Source: Saxidomus purpurata (lineage: Eukaryota > Mollusca > Bivalvia > Venerida > Veneridae). Taken from it: a stretch of 64,000 nt of DNA. Below are positions 34,196 to 45,827 of the stretch, piece by piece. The first letter of the stretch is position 1, and each line of letters begins with the position of its first letter. The position numbers and the translations under genes were made by a program. The notes beneath the pieces are model-generated. The model was not told the origin of the DNA. It did not search any database and was given only the letters and a program-made list of their open reading frames with translations. The stretch lies in contig JAFMSR010000018.1 in NCBI GenBank assembly GCA_022818135.1, forward strand, positions 37,100,375-37,164,374, given 5' to 3'.

Positions 34196-35046
34196 AACAA
34201 GAGGGCCAATATTGTCCTTTATCGCTCACCTGAGTACATGACCTACTTATGACCCACTGTGACCAAACTTCAACTTTAAACTATATAGTATAAACACAAA
34301 CATTTTATTTGACAAGACAAATACTCGGACCATTTAACATGATGATTGGCTATAAAATGTGACTTTATGAGTACCAACAAGTTATTTCTTGGATTGACCT
34401 GGTGACATTGTTTTAATCCACAATAATCAAACATTCAGACCATATTTAATGACGGTTTGGTATTAAATGTAGTCTGAAAATTGTGAACAATGTTTTAGTT
34501 TTTGACGCCGCTTGACCCAGGATCGAACAGATTAAGTGACCAACTGCTAAGATTTGGTTATACCCAAATGAGTTAACAAGGTTTTCAAACTTTTGGAGAA
34601 CCTATCAAAATCTTTTGGGGGTGTGGTTTACAACTTCGTAAGATTTTGGGCGGCAATTTCCAACATTTGTAAAATTAAAGCGTTTTGTTAAAAAAAATGT
34701 AACACCCACGTTTCATTTTAGTGTTTGCAAGGTTTCCCCTTTAATTGTGTCTGACCGAGGGCGTAGTTTTGGGCAGTTTTGACCCATGGTGACCAAAGGA
34801 TTAATCCTTGGACCTTAGAAACCATTAAGGCTGCTGGGAAGCCTTCTGCAAATAAAATGAGTACAAACTTGGAATTTGCTTTTTATAAATTTATAGGCCA
34901 TTTTTGTGTTTTACATACCATGCCTTCTCCAGAGCACTAAAAATGTATTCTATTCTTTGATTTGTCCGTGGATAAACTAGTTAACTCCCCAGTGGTTTTT
35001 TTGCCACGCCGCTTGACCCACTGTGATCCGAATTGTCGTAGTCCTC

Positions 35047-35079
<33 letters not shown>
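35047..35079. repeat. Poly(T) tract of about 32
   Basis: Uninterrupted T run inside the G element, shortly before the retroelement insertion. Confidence 0.9.
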
Positions 35080-35082
<3 letters not shown>

Positions 35083-35152
35083 ATCATGTGTGTGTACAAA
35101 GTATTGTATGTATTTGTTGTGTGTGTGTGTTTGTTTGGTTTGGTGTTGCCTT

Positions 35153-35231
35153 CTGGGTGCTGTGGGGCTCGTTTTGGGAGGCTGCGTTTTTGGTACGTGG
35201 CATTCCCTGTTTGATATTATTTTTGTTTTTC
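35153..35231 (+). mobile_element. 79 bp retroelement 3' end with 19 bp TSD
   Basis: The copy consists of CTGGGTGCTGTGGGGCTCG through GGCATTCCCTGTTTGATATT to TTTTTGTTTTTC. TTTGGTTTGGTGTTGCCTT is present perfectly at 35134-35152 and 35232-35250, a 19 bp target-site duplication. This fixes both ends of the family's constant region and its orientation: T-rich end downstream, truncation upstream. Confidence 0.9.
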
Positions 35232-36101
35232 TTTGGTTTGGTGTTGCCTTTTTTGTACCCCAAGTCACCCGGATTCGAACTTGACCTAGAAATCATTGAA
35301 GAAAACTGTCTGATCAATTTCATGATGACTAGGTTGTAAATGTGGCCTCTATGGCACACTTAAGGTTTTTGCCTATGATTTGACCTGGTGACGTAATGGT
35401 TAACCCAAAATTACCCATAATCTAAATCTACCTAGATTTAAGCAAGACAGTTAATTTGATCAAAATTGATCACTTAATTGCAGTTTATTGCATACACAAT
35501 GTTATCAATGTTTTGACCGGGTTCCATAGTTTATTACCTCGGATGACCCATATTTAAACTCGACCTAGATTTCATCAAGATAATCATTCTGATCAAGAGT
35601 TTCATGAAGATCCAGTATGTACTGCATACGCAAGGTTCGTCTATGATTTGACCTGGTGACCTAGTTAGCCCCAGATAAATAATATTCAAACTCGACCTTT
35701 AATTTACCAAGGCATTCATTCTGACCATGTTTCAGGAAAATTAGCCTCTATTGCATACACACGGTAAAGAGACAGACAGATGACAAACAGGCAGACGTTG
35801 TTCATCAGTTTTTGTTCTAAGTGGTTACATACATATGCTTAATATACGCTAAATACTATTCCCAGCAATATTACATAGTTTCGTGCTACTAACAAACATC
35901 TAATTTTCATTTTTTTCTCAGCTGTCTTCCTCACATGAGAAAGAGAGAGGGTCTGATTGGCGATCTCCAAAGAATATTTCAACGTGTCGTGCATAACATA
36001 ATGATAAAACAATATCTTGATACACAGCGACGCCTTCAAATGGAATGTCACTATTTATTAACACCGTTAACGTCTGGATGTCGACGTGCACAAATTAAAC
36101 A

Positions 36102-36340
36102 TTAATGAGGCACTCCCTATATCTAGGAAATTATATTTAAAAAAAAAAAAAAATTTTTTAAAACGATAACTTGATACACAAAAAAAAACCTATGGCGAAA
36201 TCCTATTCAATTAAACATTGTTGAGTTGTTTACTTATATTCAGAAAGCTTTATACTGTAAAAGAGGCATTTTTCGATAGTTTCTTCCTTTCGTTTTTATT
36301 TATATTTTACGTTCATTGAACAATAATCTATTCAAACCTG
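36102..36340 (-). mobile_element. Family C element, decayed
   Basis: TTAATGAGGCACTCCCTATA, then a poly(A)/(T) patch, then AGAGGCATTTTTCGATAG and TTTTACGTTCATTGAAC. Heavily rearranged. Confidence 0.5.
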
Positions 36341-37491
36341 GTGTAAAAACAAAAAAATAACGTCTGGATGTCGACAGAATGCGACAAATTAAGCATTATA
36401 CGCGAAAAGCAGCATAACATGTTTCGTCGACGTCACTTTTTCCGTCTAGAACCATAACTACTTCTACAATGATTAGAAGAATATAATTTCGTAAGTGGAA
36501 CAGTGTACTGGATGAAAAACTGTAAAGCTTCAATGAACGTGAAAATGTTTGATAAATAAATACAATCACTTGAACGAGAGGTCCAGAAGGGCCCGTATTG
36601 TTTTTTTGGTTGATTTGGTCTGTTTAGCAAGTTTTAAGAAGATAATTTGCAAAGTGTGACCTGTTATGGTAGAAAAATGCCTGTAATTGGTTTTTTACAG
36701 CGTGGCACAATTTAATAAATTGTTGAGTTTCATCAAGTGTTCGAATATGAAGCGGTGTTTTCGCACAGATTGGCTCAATTTCTACATACATCATCAACAC
36801 ATCCAAACAGGTTTTGTGAATATTCATTTGAAAATGTGACCTGTAAATTGCTATAAAGGTTTTAAAATTGTAGGCCCTAGCACGATTGGTTTTGCTTAGC
36901 ATGGATTAATTTCTATGCAGATATTTTACAGGTTACAGGCAACATTATGAGCAAAAATGAACATTGTGAAGTGAACAGTGTTGTGAAGAAAAAACTGACA
37001 GACGACGGACAAACCACCATGATGTAAGCACTGATGGACTTATCCAGTATAGCTGTAACAAGGTTTAGGTTGTCGTTTTGGCTGGCTCCCTTTTTTTTTT
37101 TTTTTTTAAATCCTGGACAAAACATCAGCTCTATTAATCAGGAGTTCCTAAGATACAAAAGTCAATTACTATATAATAAAAGTGCGTCACAATGTTAACT
37201 GTATAACCTGTCTTCATTGTCTTGGGGAACAACTGATCAAATTGACAGACAACCTTTCTCTCCAAGATCTTGTAAATATAGCTTCACTATAATCTTATTT
37301 TCTTCTTATGCACGATAAAGTATTATTCCTAGACATAAAAACGTGATTTAAAAGTCTCTTCTAGTCCTCGAAAAAGGGTGACTAAGAAGTCGATCGCTTA
37401 TTGCACTACCTTATATCGAATGATTGATGAAATTGATGAAATATTTGGCTTTGACCTCACAAATTGCAGTTAGCCTTTCCGGTCGCCTTGT
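36341..37491. other. No recognisable gene; poly(T) at 37091-37107
   Basis: AT-rich. Minus-strand frames of 65-92 codons overlap here without known motifs. Confidence 0.4.
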
Positions 37492-38095
37492 GATCATGTC
37501 CGGTATTGCGTGTAATGTGATCAGTGGAACTATAGGCTAATGATCTTGCCTGTTAGTTCGTTTTATGTTATTAGTAGAACAATAGGCTAATGATATTGCC
37601 TGGTATTTCGTGTAATGTGATTAGTAGAACAATAGGCTAATGATATTGCCTGGTATTTCGTGTAATGTGATTAGTAGAACAATAGGCTAATGATCTTGCC
37701 TGGTATTTCGTGTAATGTGATCAGTGGAACAATAGATTAGAGATCTTGTCTGGTATTTCGTGTAATGTGATCAGTGGAAAAATAGATTAATGATTTTGTC
37801 TGGTAGTTCGTGTAATGTGATCAGCGAAACATTTGGCTAGTGATCTTGCCTGGTAGTTCGTGTAATGTGATCAGCGAAACAATAGACTAATGATATTGCC
37901 TGGTAGTTCGTGTAACGTGATCAGTGGAACAACAGATTAATGATCTTGTCTGGTAGTTCGTGTTATGTGATCAGCGAAACATTAGGCTAGTGATCTTGCC
38001 TGGTAGTTCGTGTAATGTGATCAGCGTAACAATAGGCTAGTGATTTTGTCGGATATTTCGTGTAATATAATCAGTGTAACAATAGGCTACCTGGA
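37492..38095 (+). repeat. 50 bp tandem repeat, about 12 units
   Basis: The unit TGATCTTGCCTGGTAGTTCG, TGTAATGTGATCAGTGGAAC, AATAGGCTAA recurs at exactly 50 bp spacing. Two sub-types alternate (GATTAGTAGAAC and GATCAGCGAAAC). All units begin with TGAT and contain TGTAATGTGAT. No open frame is kept. Confidence 0.93.
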
Positions 38096-38356
38096 CGGCG
38101 AACTTGCTGTCGTAGAAACACCAAGTCGCTGCTACAGATTTGTGTAACAACGTTTTATGCTGTATGCTATATGCATGTGAAATTATTAATGCTGGTCACA
38201 AAAAGCTTTGTCAGTTATAAATAGTTTTCATATTCTGTGTAACAGAGCGAAAGACACCCTAATGTTGCTTAGCTTTAAGGAGTACATGTACTCTCCAATC
38301 TAGCAGATTATATGCGTTATGATACAGAACATAGTTCTCAAATATGTTTTTTTTTT

Positions 38357-38412
38357 CAGAAAGTTTGGGGAACTTTACTTTTTAACCAAAATCTGAGAGC
38401 GAACAGCTTTAA
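38357..38412 (+). mobile_element. Family A right terminus, solo
   Basis: GGGGAACTTTACTTTTTAACC then CTGAGAGCGAACAGCTTTAA. Confidence 0.7.
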
Positions 38413-38414
38413 AC

Positions 38415-38870
38415 TTAGATATTTGTTATGAAGCATTACCTTATGGTCTTTTACACTTTGATTGTTTAAATAATGCTCATTTGGTAAAAACTGGCCCCTC
38501 ACAAGGGCTCACTTGTTTTTCTTTAACCAAAGCCATGGACGTATGGTTTAGATACTTGTTGTGTAGCATGATAAAATGGTCTTCTACCAAGTGTATTCTT
38601 ATTATGCCTAATGGGTAAAGATTGGTCTCATCACGGGGATGGTTATTTTACATAGACTTATATAGGATTCGTTTTGAAAATCTTCTCCGTAATTGCAGAG
38701 TCTAGAGCTTAGATATTTGGTGTGCAAGTATTGTACAAAGGTGCTTGCTCTTAAATGTTCTAACTTTACCTCTATGTTAAAATAATTGGTCCTGTCCTTT
38801 AAGTTGTACTGTACATTTACTTTTATTTGTACGGCACTGTGGTAGCCAGGTGAGCGGGAAAGAACCATCA
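38415..38870 (-). repeat. F-type satellite units, inverted and diverged
   Basis: Segments such as AGAGCTTAGATATTTGGTGTG and TTACATAGACTTATATAGG match F monomers on the minus strand (CCTATATAAGCCTATGTAAA). No ends are preserved. Confidence 0.5.
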
Positions 38871-39039
38871 TAGCGTCCCTGGTTTTCATTGACACTAATA
38901 TAACTCTTTTATTGTTCATTTGTTGCGATTTAGTACATACATGAAAGAAAAGTAACTTTACAAATGGTTATTGGATATAAAAGATCTGTACAATGATTTT
39001 CGAAGAAACAAATGCACAGGAATTACACTATAACTCACA

Positions 39040-39515
39040 CTTGTCACGACTGTTTTGTGACAAAAAAATCCTTTTCGAGTTTACAGACGTACATTTATGA
39101 ATCACAGAACAACATGAAATCTTTCAGGATCTCTACTGCACAACAGTATTGACATATCTCATCTCAGCTTAATAAAACATTTCAATTTAGATCTGTCAGC
39201 ACCACAACTACAGAACAGTATAAGATATATCAGCTTTACGACTATAGAACAATACAGGATGCATGCGTTCTTCAAGTTGAGCAACACGGGAGCCATCGGA
39301 ACAATATTGTATGTATAGGCTATGCAACTATAGAAGAATATAAGTCCAACCACTTTCACTACTACTACTACGAAACAATATAAGTTTTATCAGCAACTAT
39401 AGAATAATATTAGATCTATCAGCACTTCAACTTTTGAGCAATATGAGATTTATCAGCACTGCCATTATTGAACAATACGAGAGATAACAGTTCTACCTCT
39501 ATAGAACAAGTACAC
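39040..39515 (+). repeat. Degenerate ~40 bp tandem repeat
   Basis: Recurring AACTATAGAACAATATAAGA and TTTATCAGCACT.CAACT variants about 40 bp apart. Old and impure. Confidence 0.6.
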
Positions 39516-39912
39516 CGAAATAAGTATGTTTTAATAAAACTTTTCGTTATAGCCCGAAGACTTGAAACGCACTTGGTAGTGTCTCCTTGTTGTTTGTGGT
39601 AAAACAGAATGTTTGTTACGATCATGTTCATGTATATAATTAGTTTGATTAACGCATGGTCCAACTGCACGTTTGAAATTTGTAAAAATAGTCTCGGGTC
39701 AAAAGTGATTCAGCAACTTCAATCTTTACTATATGTTTCATAAAAAACCCTCATTAAATATTTTTTATCTTGGATTCATATTGTCAACTTTATAAATTTC
39801 TTCGAGCCTGGATATGGTAATGTTTAATTTGTTATACCTAGTCAAACCATGATTTGAACCATGGTCATAATTGTATCTAAAACACGGCTTAAACCTGGTC
39901 ATTCATCATGAC
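39516..39912. other. No recognisable feature
   Basis: AT-rich spacer between two tandem arrays. The minus-strand frame 39419-39670 partly overlaps the degenerate repeat. Confidence 0.4.
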
Positions 39913-40196
39913 AGTACAATGTTTTAACAATGGTTTCCGCAGGGATAACCCTGTATAGACAGTACAATGTTTCAAAAATGGTTTCCGCAGGGATAACCCT
40001 GTATAGACAGTACAATGTTTCAACAATGGTTTCCGCAGGGGTAACCATGTATAAACAGTACAATGTTTCAACAATGGTTTCCGCAGGGATAACCCTGTAT
40101 AGACAGTACAATGTTTCAACAATGGTTTCCGCAGGGATAACCCTGTATAGACAGTACAATGTTTCAACAATGGTTTCCGCAGGGATAACCCTGTAT
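39913..40196 (+). repeat. 48 bp tandem repeat, 6 units, open in several frames
   Basis: Unit starts at 39913, 39961, 40009, 40057, 40105 and 40153: AGTACAATGTTTCAACAATG, GTTTCCGCAGGGATAACCCT, GTATAGAC. Units are nearly identical. 48 is a multiple of three and the unit has no stop in at least one plus and two minus frames, giving 16-residue repeats (plus: MVSAGITLYRQYNVST). CAGGGATAACCCTG is an imperfect palindrome in each unit. No flanking coding context supports a real protein. Confidence 0.93.
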
Positions 40197-40216
40197 GTCT
40201 ACAGTAAAGTAGTGTT

Positions 40217-40575
40217 TTAAAGCTGCTCGTTCATAGTTTCTGATGAAAAAAAAATTCTCAAAAATAATATACTTAAAATGTAAAAGCCATAGCTAGAATC
40301 AACAAAACAAGTAAAAATCTAGGTAGAAATTTGAGAAAATCTGTTGCAAATATTGGTAGCTTTACTTGGTTCTACGGCACCGCTACACTATATGTTCATA
40401 TCGGAATTTCAAAAGCGTTTGTAACGCTTTATAATTTGGTAGCGTATCATTTCAAATATACTTTACAGGAATTGATACTGCAATATTTTATTTGACGGTC
40501 TGCTCTTAAATATGTTATTTTCATACAGTTCGAAAAACTTTATTTTTTCACCATAATCTGAGCGAGCAGCTTTAA
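40217..40575 (-). mobile_element. Family A MITE, full length, divergent subfamily
   Basis: TTAA at 40217-40220 and 40572-40575. Left AGCTGCTCGTTCATAG, right ATAATCTGAGCGAGCAGCT. The body is collinear, with AAAAGCGTTTGTAACGCTTT. Confidence 0.82.
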
Positions 40576-40983
40576 CGATAAATTAATGAAAAATATCCGA
40601 AGAAACAAGTATTATTTAATGTTTTCGAGTGAATTATAGAGTTTTCTCAGTGAAATGTGATAATCCAGCGTTTTGAAACAGTGGATTACCATTTTTATTT
40701 TTCACTGTTTTTGCAATCTTCTACCCGGATTTAGTCAAAAGTATACCGAGCGTAATTAATGCTGGAAACCATGCGACGATGACGTCGTTAAAATGACGTC
40801 ATTTGCGCTATGTTTTTTGGATGACGTTTCCCGCGATTTTCGTTATTTTATAGAAACAAACTCAATAAAGTGAGTTTAAACCATAAAATAACGAAAATTT
40901 CTTGGTATGGTGAAATTTTTTCACCATAATCTGAGCGAGCAGCTTTAACACTTTGGTAAATTAATGAAAAATATCCGAAACCA
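40537..40983 (+). repeat. Direct duplication of an A end plus its flank, ~375 bp apart
   Basis: TTTTTTCACCATAATCTGAG, CGAGCAGCTTTAAC and AAATTAATGAAAAATATCC occur at 40537-40603 and again at 40915-40983. The intervening ~310 bp contains TGACGTCA (40793-40800 region) and a hairpin (ATTTTCGTTATTTTAT at 40836-40851 and ATAAAATAACGAAAAT at 40883-40898, inner AAACTCA/TGAGTTT). Confidence 0.75.
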
Positions 40984-41275
40984 ACAATTATCCTCTATTT
41001 TATTCTGTTTCCATTGAAGCTTATGAATATACCATGGAAATTATCATATGCAGATGATTTTGAATGTTTTGGTTTCATATGAACGGCCACTGACACCAGA
41101 ATCTGCACGCATCGCACGTTTTAGACTTATAAGCATGCACTGGTTGATAAAGACCTTCGGTTCCGTATCTACATTGATTGAATAATTTACTCGTAGCTGT
41201 ATGAAGTTATTTGATATTCAATGAAAAATCAAAATAAACTAATATTAAACTCGGTAGTATAAAGTTTATGCAAAG

Positions 41276-41600
41276 AAAAAAAAAAAGATGATATAAACGA
41301 AGATAATAATATTAATACTATTACCATTAATAATAATAATAATAATGATAATATAATATTGATATAAATATTGGATAAAAAAATGTCATTATCAAGATAC
41401 TTGGTATTTTTAATAATGTTAATTATAATATTTTTTATAATGATAATAAATTACTGTTATTGTAATTATGATATTGTCGGTTTATTATTATTTTCATGAT
41501 GAATTCCACGATTATGATATATCATTATCGCTATAATTGTTATATTAGTCATCACAATTGTTATTATCACACTTTTAATCGCACAAACTTTTTATCACAC
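41276..41600. repeat. AT-rich (TAA/TAATTA)-type low-complexity region
   Basis: Runs of AATAATAAT, GATAATATAAT and TTATTATTA with poly(A) at the start. An impure microsatellite. Confidence 0.7.
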
Positions 41601-42463
41601 AAATTTAAGTGTCTTAAGTCAATACCTTGAAGGTAAGTATCATGATAAGTACAAATAAAAAAGGTGAAATTATACCATGTTTTCATTTGTATAAAAATCT
41701 TATTAGTTCACTAGAGTCGTAAATCAAGCCTAATGTCACTTACCTGTCAAAATTTTATCACAATCTTTCAAATTTGAATCCAGCACATCGTCTCCTAATA
41801 GCCAATACTACAATATTCTATCAGAGAGTCGATATAAATCCCAATCAATCGCAGTGAATTCTTGTCTCTGATGCGATTGTTTCCGCCTTTTTAACTAAAA
41901 CAAGTGACTGGTTCCAATGTAGGCAATTCACGGAGCAAGATAATATTGACAAGACACATATGAGCGACTGGAAGACAGAAGAAGGATAAATAATATACAA
42001 TCATAGTGTTGTCTCTCATAATTTAAACTAAACAACATTAAGGATCATTATATGCCCCAACAAGGATCACGTTTTTATTTTAGTATCCCTGATTTTCTTA
42101 CTGTTTTTCTCTATTCATCCAAGTCAGTCAAAGCGCTCGTGAGGCCACTATATCCAATTTGGAAAAATAACAAAGTTTTAAGGTTATCGGTAATTCTTTT
42201 TTCAATATGATATACTTAAACATAAAATGCAAAAGTAATGGGTAGAATTAATAAGTTTCAAGTTTATTTAGCATAATCAGCAAAACATTTGCCTAATACC
42301 ACATCAACGTATAGCAAAGACAATACAAAAAGGCAAAGCATAAATATATACAAACATGATAGATCAGAAGACTAAATAGTTATTGGTTATCCAAAATATT
42401 GTTACGCATTTATTAACAATACCAGTACAATATTTTTTCACTAAAATCTAAGAGCGAGCGTGC
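41601..42463. other. No recognisable feature
   Basis: AT-rich DNA. No gene or clear repeat, apart from faint A-like words near 42425-42460 (CACTAAAATCTAAGAGCGAGC). Confidence 0.4.
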
Positions 42464-42545
42464 TCGTTCATAGTTTCAACTGAAAACTTAAACCTACTCG
42501 TTCACAATTTCCATCGACAAAAATTCATAAGAAAATATACTAGAA
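42464..42545 (+). mobile_element. Decayed A-like termini
   Basis: GTGCTCGTTCATAGTTTCAAC and CTACTCGTTCACAATTTCC lie about 25 bp apart, both like the left end at 40217. Confidence 0.4.
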
Positions 42546-42819
42546 AACAAATGCAACACAGAAAATGTGAAAGCTTCGTGAACAAAGCAATAAGGTTTGG
42601 TACATTGTATGTTTTCACTTAATGAATATTATCATATACAAAATGCACCCGAAGACGTCTTTATACTCTGTTAGCCTATTTCTATGTAAAGGAGTGATAA
42701 TTAAATATCAAATATCACGGAATATCGCACGCGTCGCAAGTTGTGGCGGCTTAATTGGCATCGAAACAGTATAGGCCAGGTAAAATATTCTCAACTATAT
42801 GACTTGGCATAAGAGCTTA

Positions 42820-43395
42820 GATATTTTACATGTAGCATTACCAAGGGGAATTCAAATCATGACTCCGAGTCAAAACTAACCCCACCGGGAATCACATGGT
42901 CATGGTATTTCAAAGGCTTATGTAGGAAAACTTCAAAAAAAAAATCTTCTCTGAAACAATAAGAAGCCTAAGCCGAGGTAGTTGGTGTGTACCATTGACT
43001 AGCGAACCACTACCCAGATTGTTCAATTTTATTATCACAACTGACCGGCTCAGGGGTCACTTGATTTAGGTCACATACATAGGGCATTCTTCTCTAAAAC
43101 CACATGGACTAGAGCTTAGATATTTAGCATGAAGCATAACCACGTGGACCTCTTATAAAAGTGTTCAAATCAAGACCCCTGGGTCTTAATTGACCCAACC
43201 CAGGGGTCACTTCAATTTGACATAGACTTATATAGGGAAAACTTCAAACATCTTGTCAAATACCACAAGGCCGAGAGCTTATATGTTTTGAGTGTTGCAC
43301 TGTGTAGTTGACCTCTACGAATATTGTTAAAATGACGCCCGGGTCAAACATTAACCCTTCCTGTGATGCGATTGTTGACCTCGTACTATAGGCAA
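42820..43395 (-). repeat. F-type satellite array, inverted
   Basis: About 3.5 diverged units on the minus strand: GACCCAGGGGTC-like, CCTATATAAGTCTATG, GAAGAATGCCCTATG and GAGGTCCACGTGGTTATGC. No ends preserved. Confidence 0.65.
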
Positions 43396-43882
43396 TGGTT
43401 ATAGGGTCACCTTTATCCTAATGATTATCTGGTCATTTAAAAAAAATTAAATACGTTTTTTGTAAATATTTTAGAAAAAAGTTTCAACAATAATTCAATA
43501 TCTCACGAATTACCTGTGTTCTTTAAATGATAAATGTGTTTCTTGTTTTATTTAGCTTGTGTCAAATTGTTAGGAAAATTATGACACGTTCAACAATCTA
43601 ACACCACAACGTAAAATTCATATATATAAAGCTAAACCCCTTTCCGACTCACATGCATCAAATTTAATATGCGAGGTGTAACTGCGAAGTATGAAATGGG
43701 AAATGAAGTGCAAACTATGAAACATAAAAAATGGAGTTACGCGCTGTATGGTAAAAGAGTGAGACTTTTTATTCGTTCAGCCATTTTAAACGTTTCAAGT
43801 ATTTTGTTTATGGTTATCATAACCAAAGCGCCATACATACGCGTGTGTGCAGATGTACGAAACGAATACAATGTCAAATAAC
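43396..43882. other. No recognisable feature
   Basis: AT-rich DNA. The 70-codon plus-strand frame at 43669 has no known motif. Confidence 0.4.
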
Positions 43883-44112
43883 TTCTGCTCGCACAATGAA
43901 TTTCTCCAAAATGATATATGAAACATAAAACGTAGATGCTACTTCAGCAACACAAGTGAAAATCACATAGCAAGTTAAGAAAATATATTAAAATGTTGGA
44001 GAGTTTGCTTTGACTGCACCGTTACACTATATTCAAAACTGTTTGCAACGCAATTTGGTAGCGTATGATTTCTAAAATGCAGACATATAAAATTTATACT
44101 GTACTTGTTTAA
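43883..44112 (-). mobile_element. Decayed A-like element
   Basis: TGCTCGCACAATGAATTTCTCC, CACCGTTACACTATATTC, CTGTTTGCAACGC and GGTAGCGTATGATTTC follow the order of the 40217 copy. Both TIRs are lost. Confidence 0.5.
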
Positions 44113-44599
44113 TCTAGTGTCACAACCACGACCGGGTAGATATATCAAATAGACAGATTGTTTTAACTTTAATATTTAAATTTTAATTAACCAGTAATTG
44201 CCACTTTATATTTACCCTAAAGAATTACAAAAACAAAGAACAATCAATCAAAGGAATAGTTGCTTTGAAAAAGCTAAAATAGGACCAATTAATCTTTGTC
44301 AATGATACGCTTTTCATATTGCAAGCCTAATCAAAGTCACAATATGAATCAGTTAACACATTTGTTATATTTTCTGTCGTTCATTGTTGACGTTCTCATG
44401 TTATATAAATAAATGATTGGAATACAATGAACTTGAAAGAAGTAAAAGCATAAATAATTGCCTTTTAGAATTTCATCTATTAGCCAAACTTACTAAACAA
44501 CTTAACTGATTGAAATATAATGTTAATATCACACTCGAACGGCTAAACAACTCAAAAATCATAACCGTACACAGAAAAGCGAAATACCTACGTTATTAT
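44113..44599. other. No recognisable feature
   Basis: AT-rich DNA upstream of the GIY-YIG remnant. No reverse transcriptase motif found. Confidence 0.4.
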
Positions 44600-45090
44600 T
44601 CGGTCACGTCGGATATTATCACAAGCCCGTACAGCATGTAAATTCAAGTACAGTAAAACTGCAAATGACTATAAACTACAGTTCCTTTACATGCAAACCT
44701 TCTAGTATTTTCTACATTATTTCTTGCAAACACTGCATAATACAATACGCTGGCCAATCAGGAAACAACATGACAGAACGTTTATACAGAAATTCTTTCG
44801 GACGAATACACATTTATATATCAACAAAAATGAGACAACTGCAACAAATTCATATAGTTCAGTTTCGAACATGGAAAGACACATTACCAGCGAACATTCG
44901 AAGACTGTTACAATTTTTATTTGCACAATCTGTGAAAATACTTTTGCCAGGAGAGACTATTTTATCCACCATAGCCAGAAAATAGAAGAGATAATGAACA
45001 AAAACAGAAGAATTGAACAGAAAGAAAGGGGAGGATATTACACCAGTCAAACCCTAGACATCACCAGTGGAAGCCCAGATAAAACACAAT
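44600..45090 (+). pseudogene. Second GIY-YIG remnant, joined to a zinc-finger-like piece
   Basis: In the frame of the open stretch 44665-44985, TCKPSSIFYIISCKHC and IIQYAGQSGNNMTERL match the GIY and YIG strands and the following helix of a GIY-YIG nuclease as found in Penelope-like and related elements. After about residue 40 the homology fades in this frame. In the overlapping +1 frame (44724-45092) lies RHITSEH followed by FICTICENTFARRDYFIHH, which has C2H2-finger spacing (C-x2-C-x3-F) but lacks the last His. Either a frameshift or an insertion joins the two. No reverse transcriptase is nearby. Assignment is by motif only; the fragment is non-functional. Confidence 0.5.
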
Positions 45091-45178
45091 AAAAATCAAT
45101 AATCTAGAATGTTTCTAGGCATTTAACCAAGGCTACCAGAAACCTACACATAATCAAACAAGATGACTGACATAAACA

Positions 45179-45543
45179 AAACTATAACTGATGTCAAACT
45201 AAATAACCCCAAAACATAAATAATATAATCTTTGGAAGTACAATGCATGTTAACTAAACCTAAAATTTTCAGATATGCATTCCCAGTCATTATCGATAAA
45301 ATCAGCGGTTAAAAATATACTGAAGTACCTGAAACCATTCAAAAATCTATGAAAAATTGTACAATTAATGGGTGAATGCGATTTACTACAGGAAGCCTCT
45401 ATATTGATTAATTGTGGTAAAATGAGGCATTTTTCGCCATAGGTTCTTCTTTGAAATTATATTTATTTATCATTGCACGTTCATTGACACATAATCTATG
45501 TTTCGAGAATATAATCTGCTAGATGTAGGGAGTGCCCCTTTAA
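45179..45543 (+). mobile_element. Family C element
   Basis: ACTATAACTGATGTCAAAC to GTAGGGAGTGCCCCTTTAA. Nearly full length; the left TTAA end is eroded. Confidence 0.78.
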
Positions 45544-45827
45544 AAGAATGATCATCGCGCCAATGGAATCGAATAGAACCTCATCACTGGACTTTGACAC
45601 TTTATCACGGAGTACTAGTAAGGATAATTTGATTGCCAGGAAAACTTGACACTATCAAACTACAGTATATACGGCATTTTTAAAAATAGTGAGAGAAAAT
45701 GAATACTATGACAACGATCTATTTTTAGAAACTGGACACGTGACAAAAATCATTTTTGTAGACCTCAGTAAAACACTTTTTTGTCTCTTTATCCCTGATA
45801 AACACCATTTAAAGGTAAAGGTGAAGT

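Larger units (their letters stand above)
34196..35800 (+). mobile_element. G-type satellite-bearing element
   Basis: Left end AACAAGAGGGCCAATATTG, CCTTTATCGCTCACCTGAG. Diverged units of ~130-170 bp follow, with GACCTGGTGACCTA, AACTCGACCTAGATTTCATC, CATTCTGA.CA.GTTTCA and CTCTATTGCATACAC. Near the right end is a degraded tetranucleotide stretch (GACAGACAGATGACAAACAG). The same left end occurs at 53294. It is interrupted by a poly(T) tract and a tiny retroelement copy. Confidence 0.65.

Noticed and set aside
39930..40170. Homing endonuclease (I-SceI-like) site in GGGATAAC
   Set aside because: Only 8 bp of resemblance inside a tandem unit; not enough.
37492..40196. CRISPR array
   Set aside because: Units of 50 and 48 bp are contiguous tandem repeats without unique spacers, and the DNA is eukaryotic.
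44859..45050. Minus-strand ORF within the GIY-YIG remnant
   Set aside because: Shadow of the plus-strand remnant, which has real motif support.
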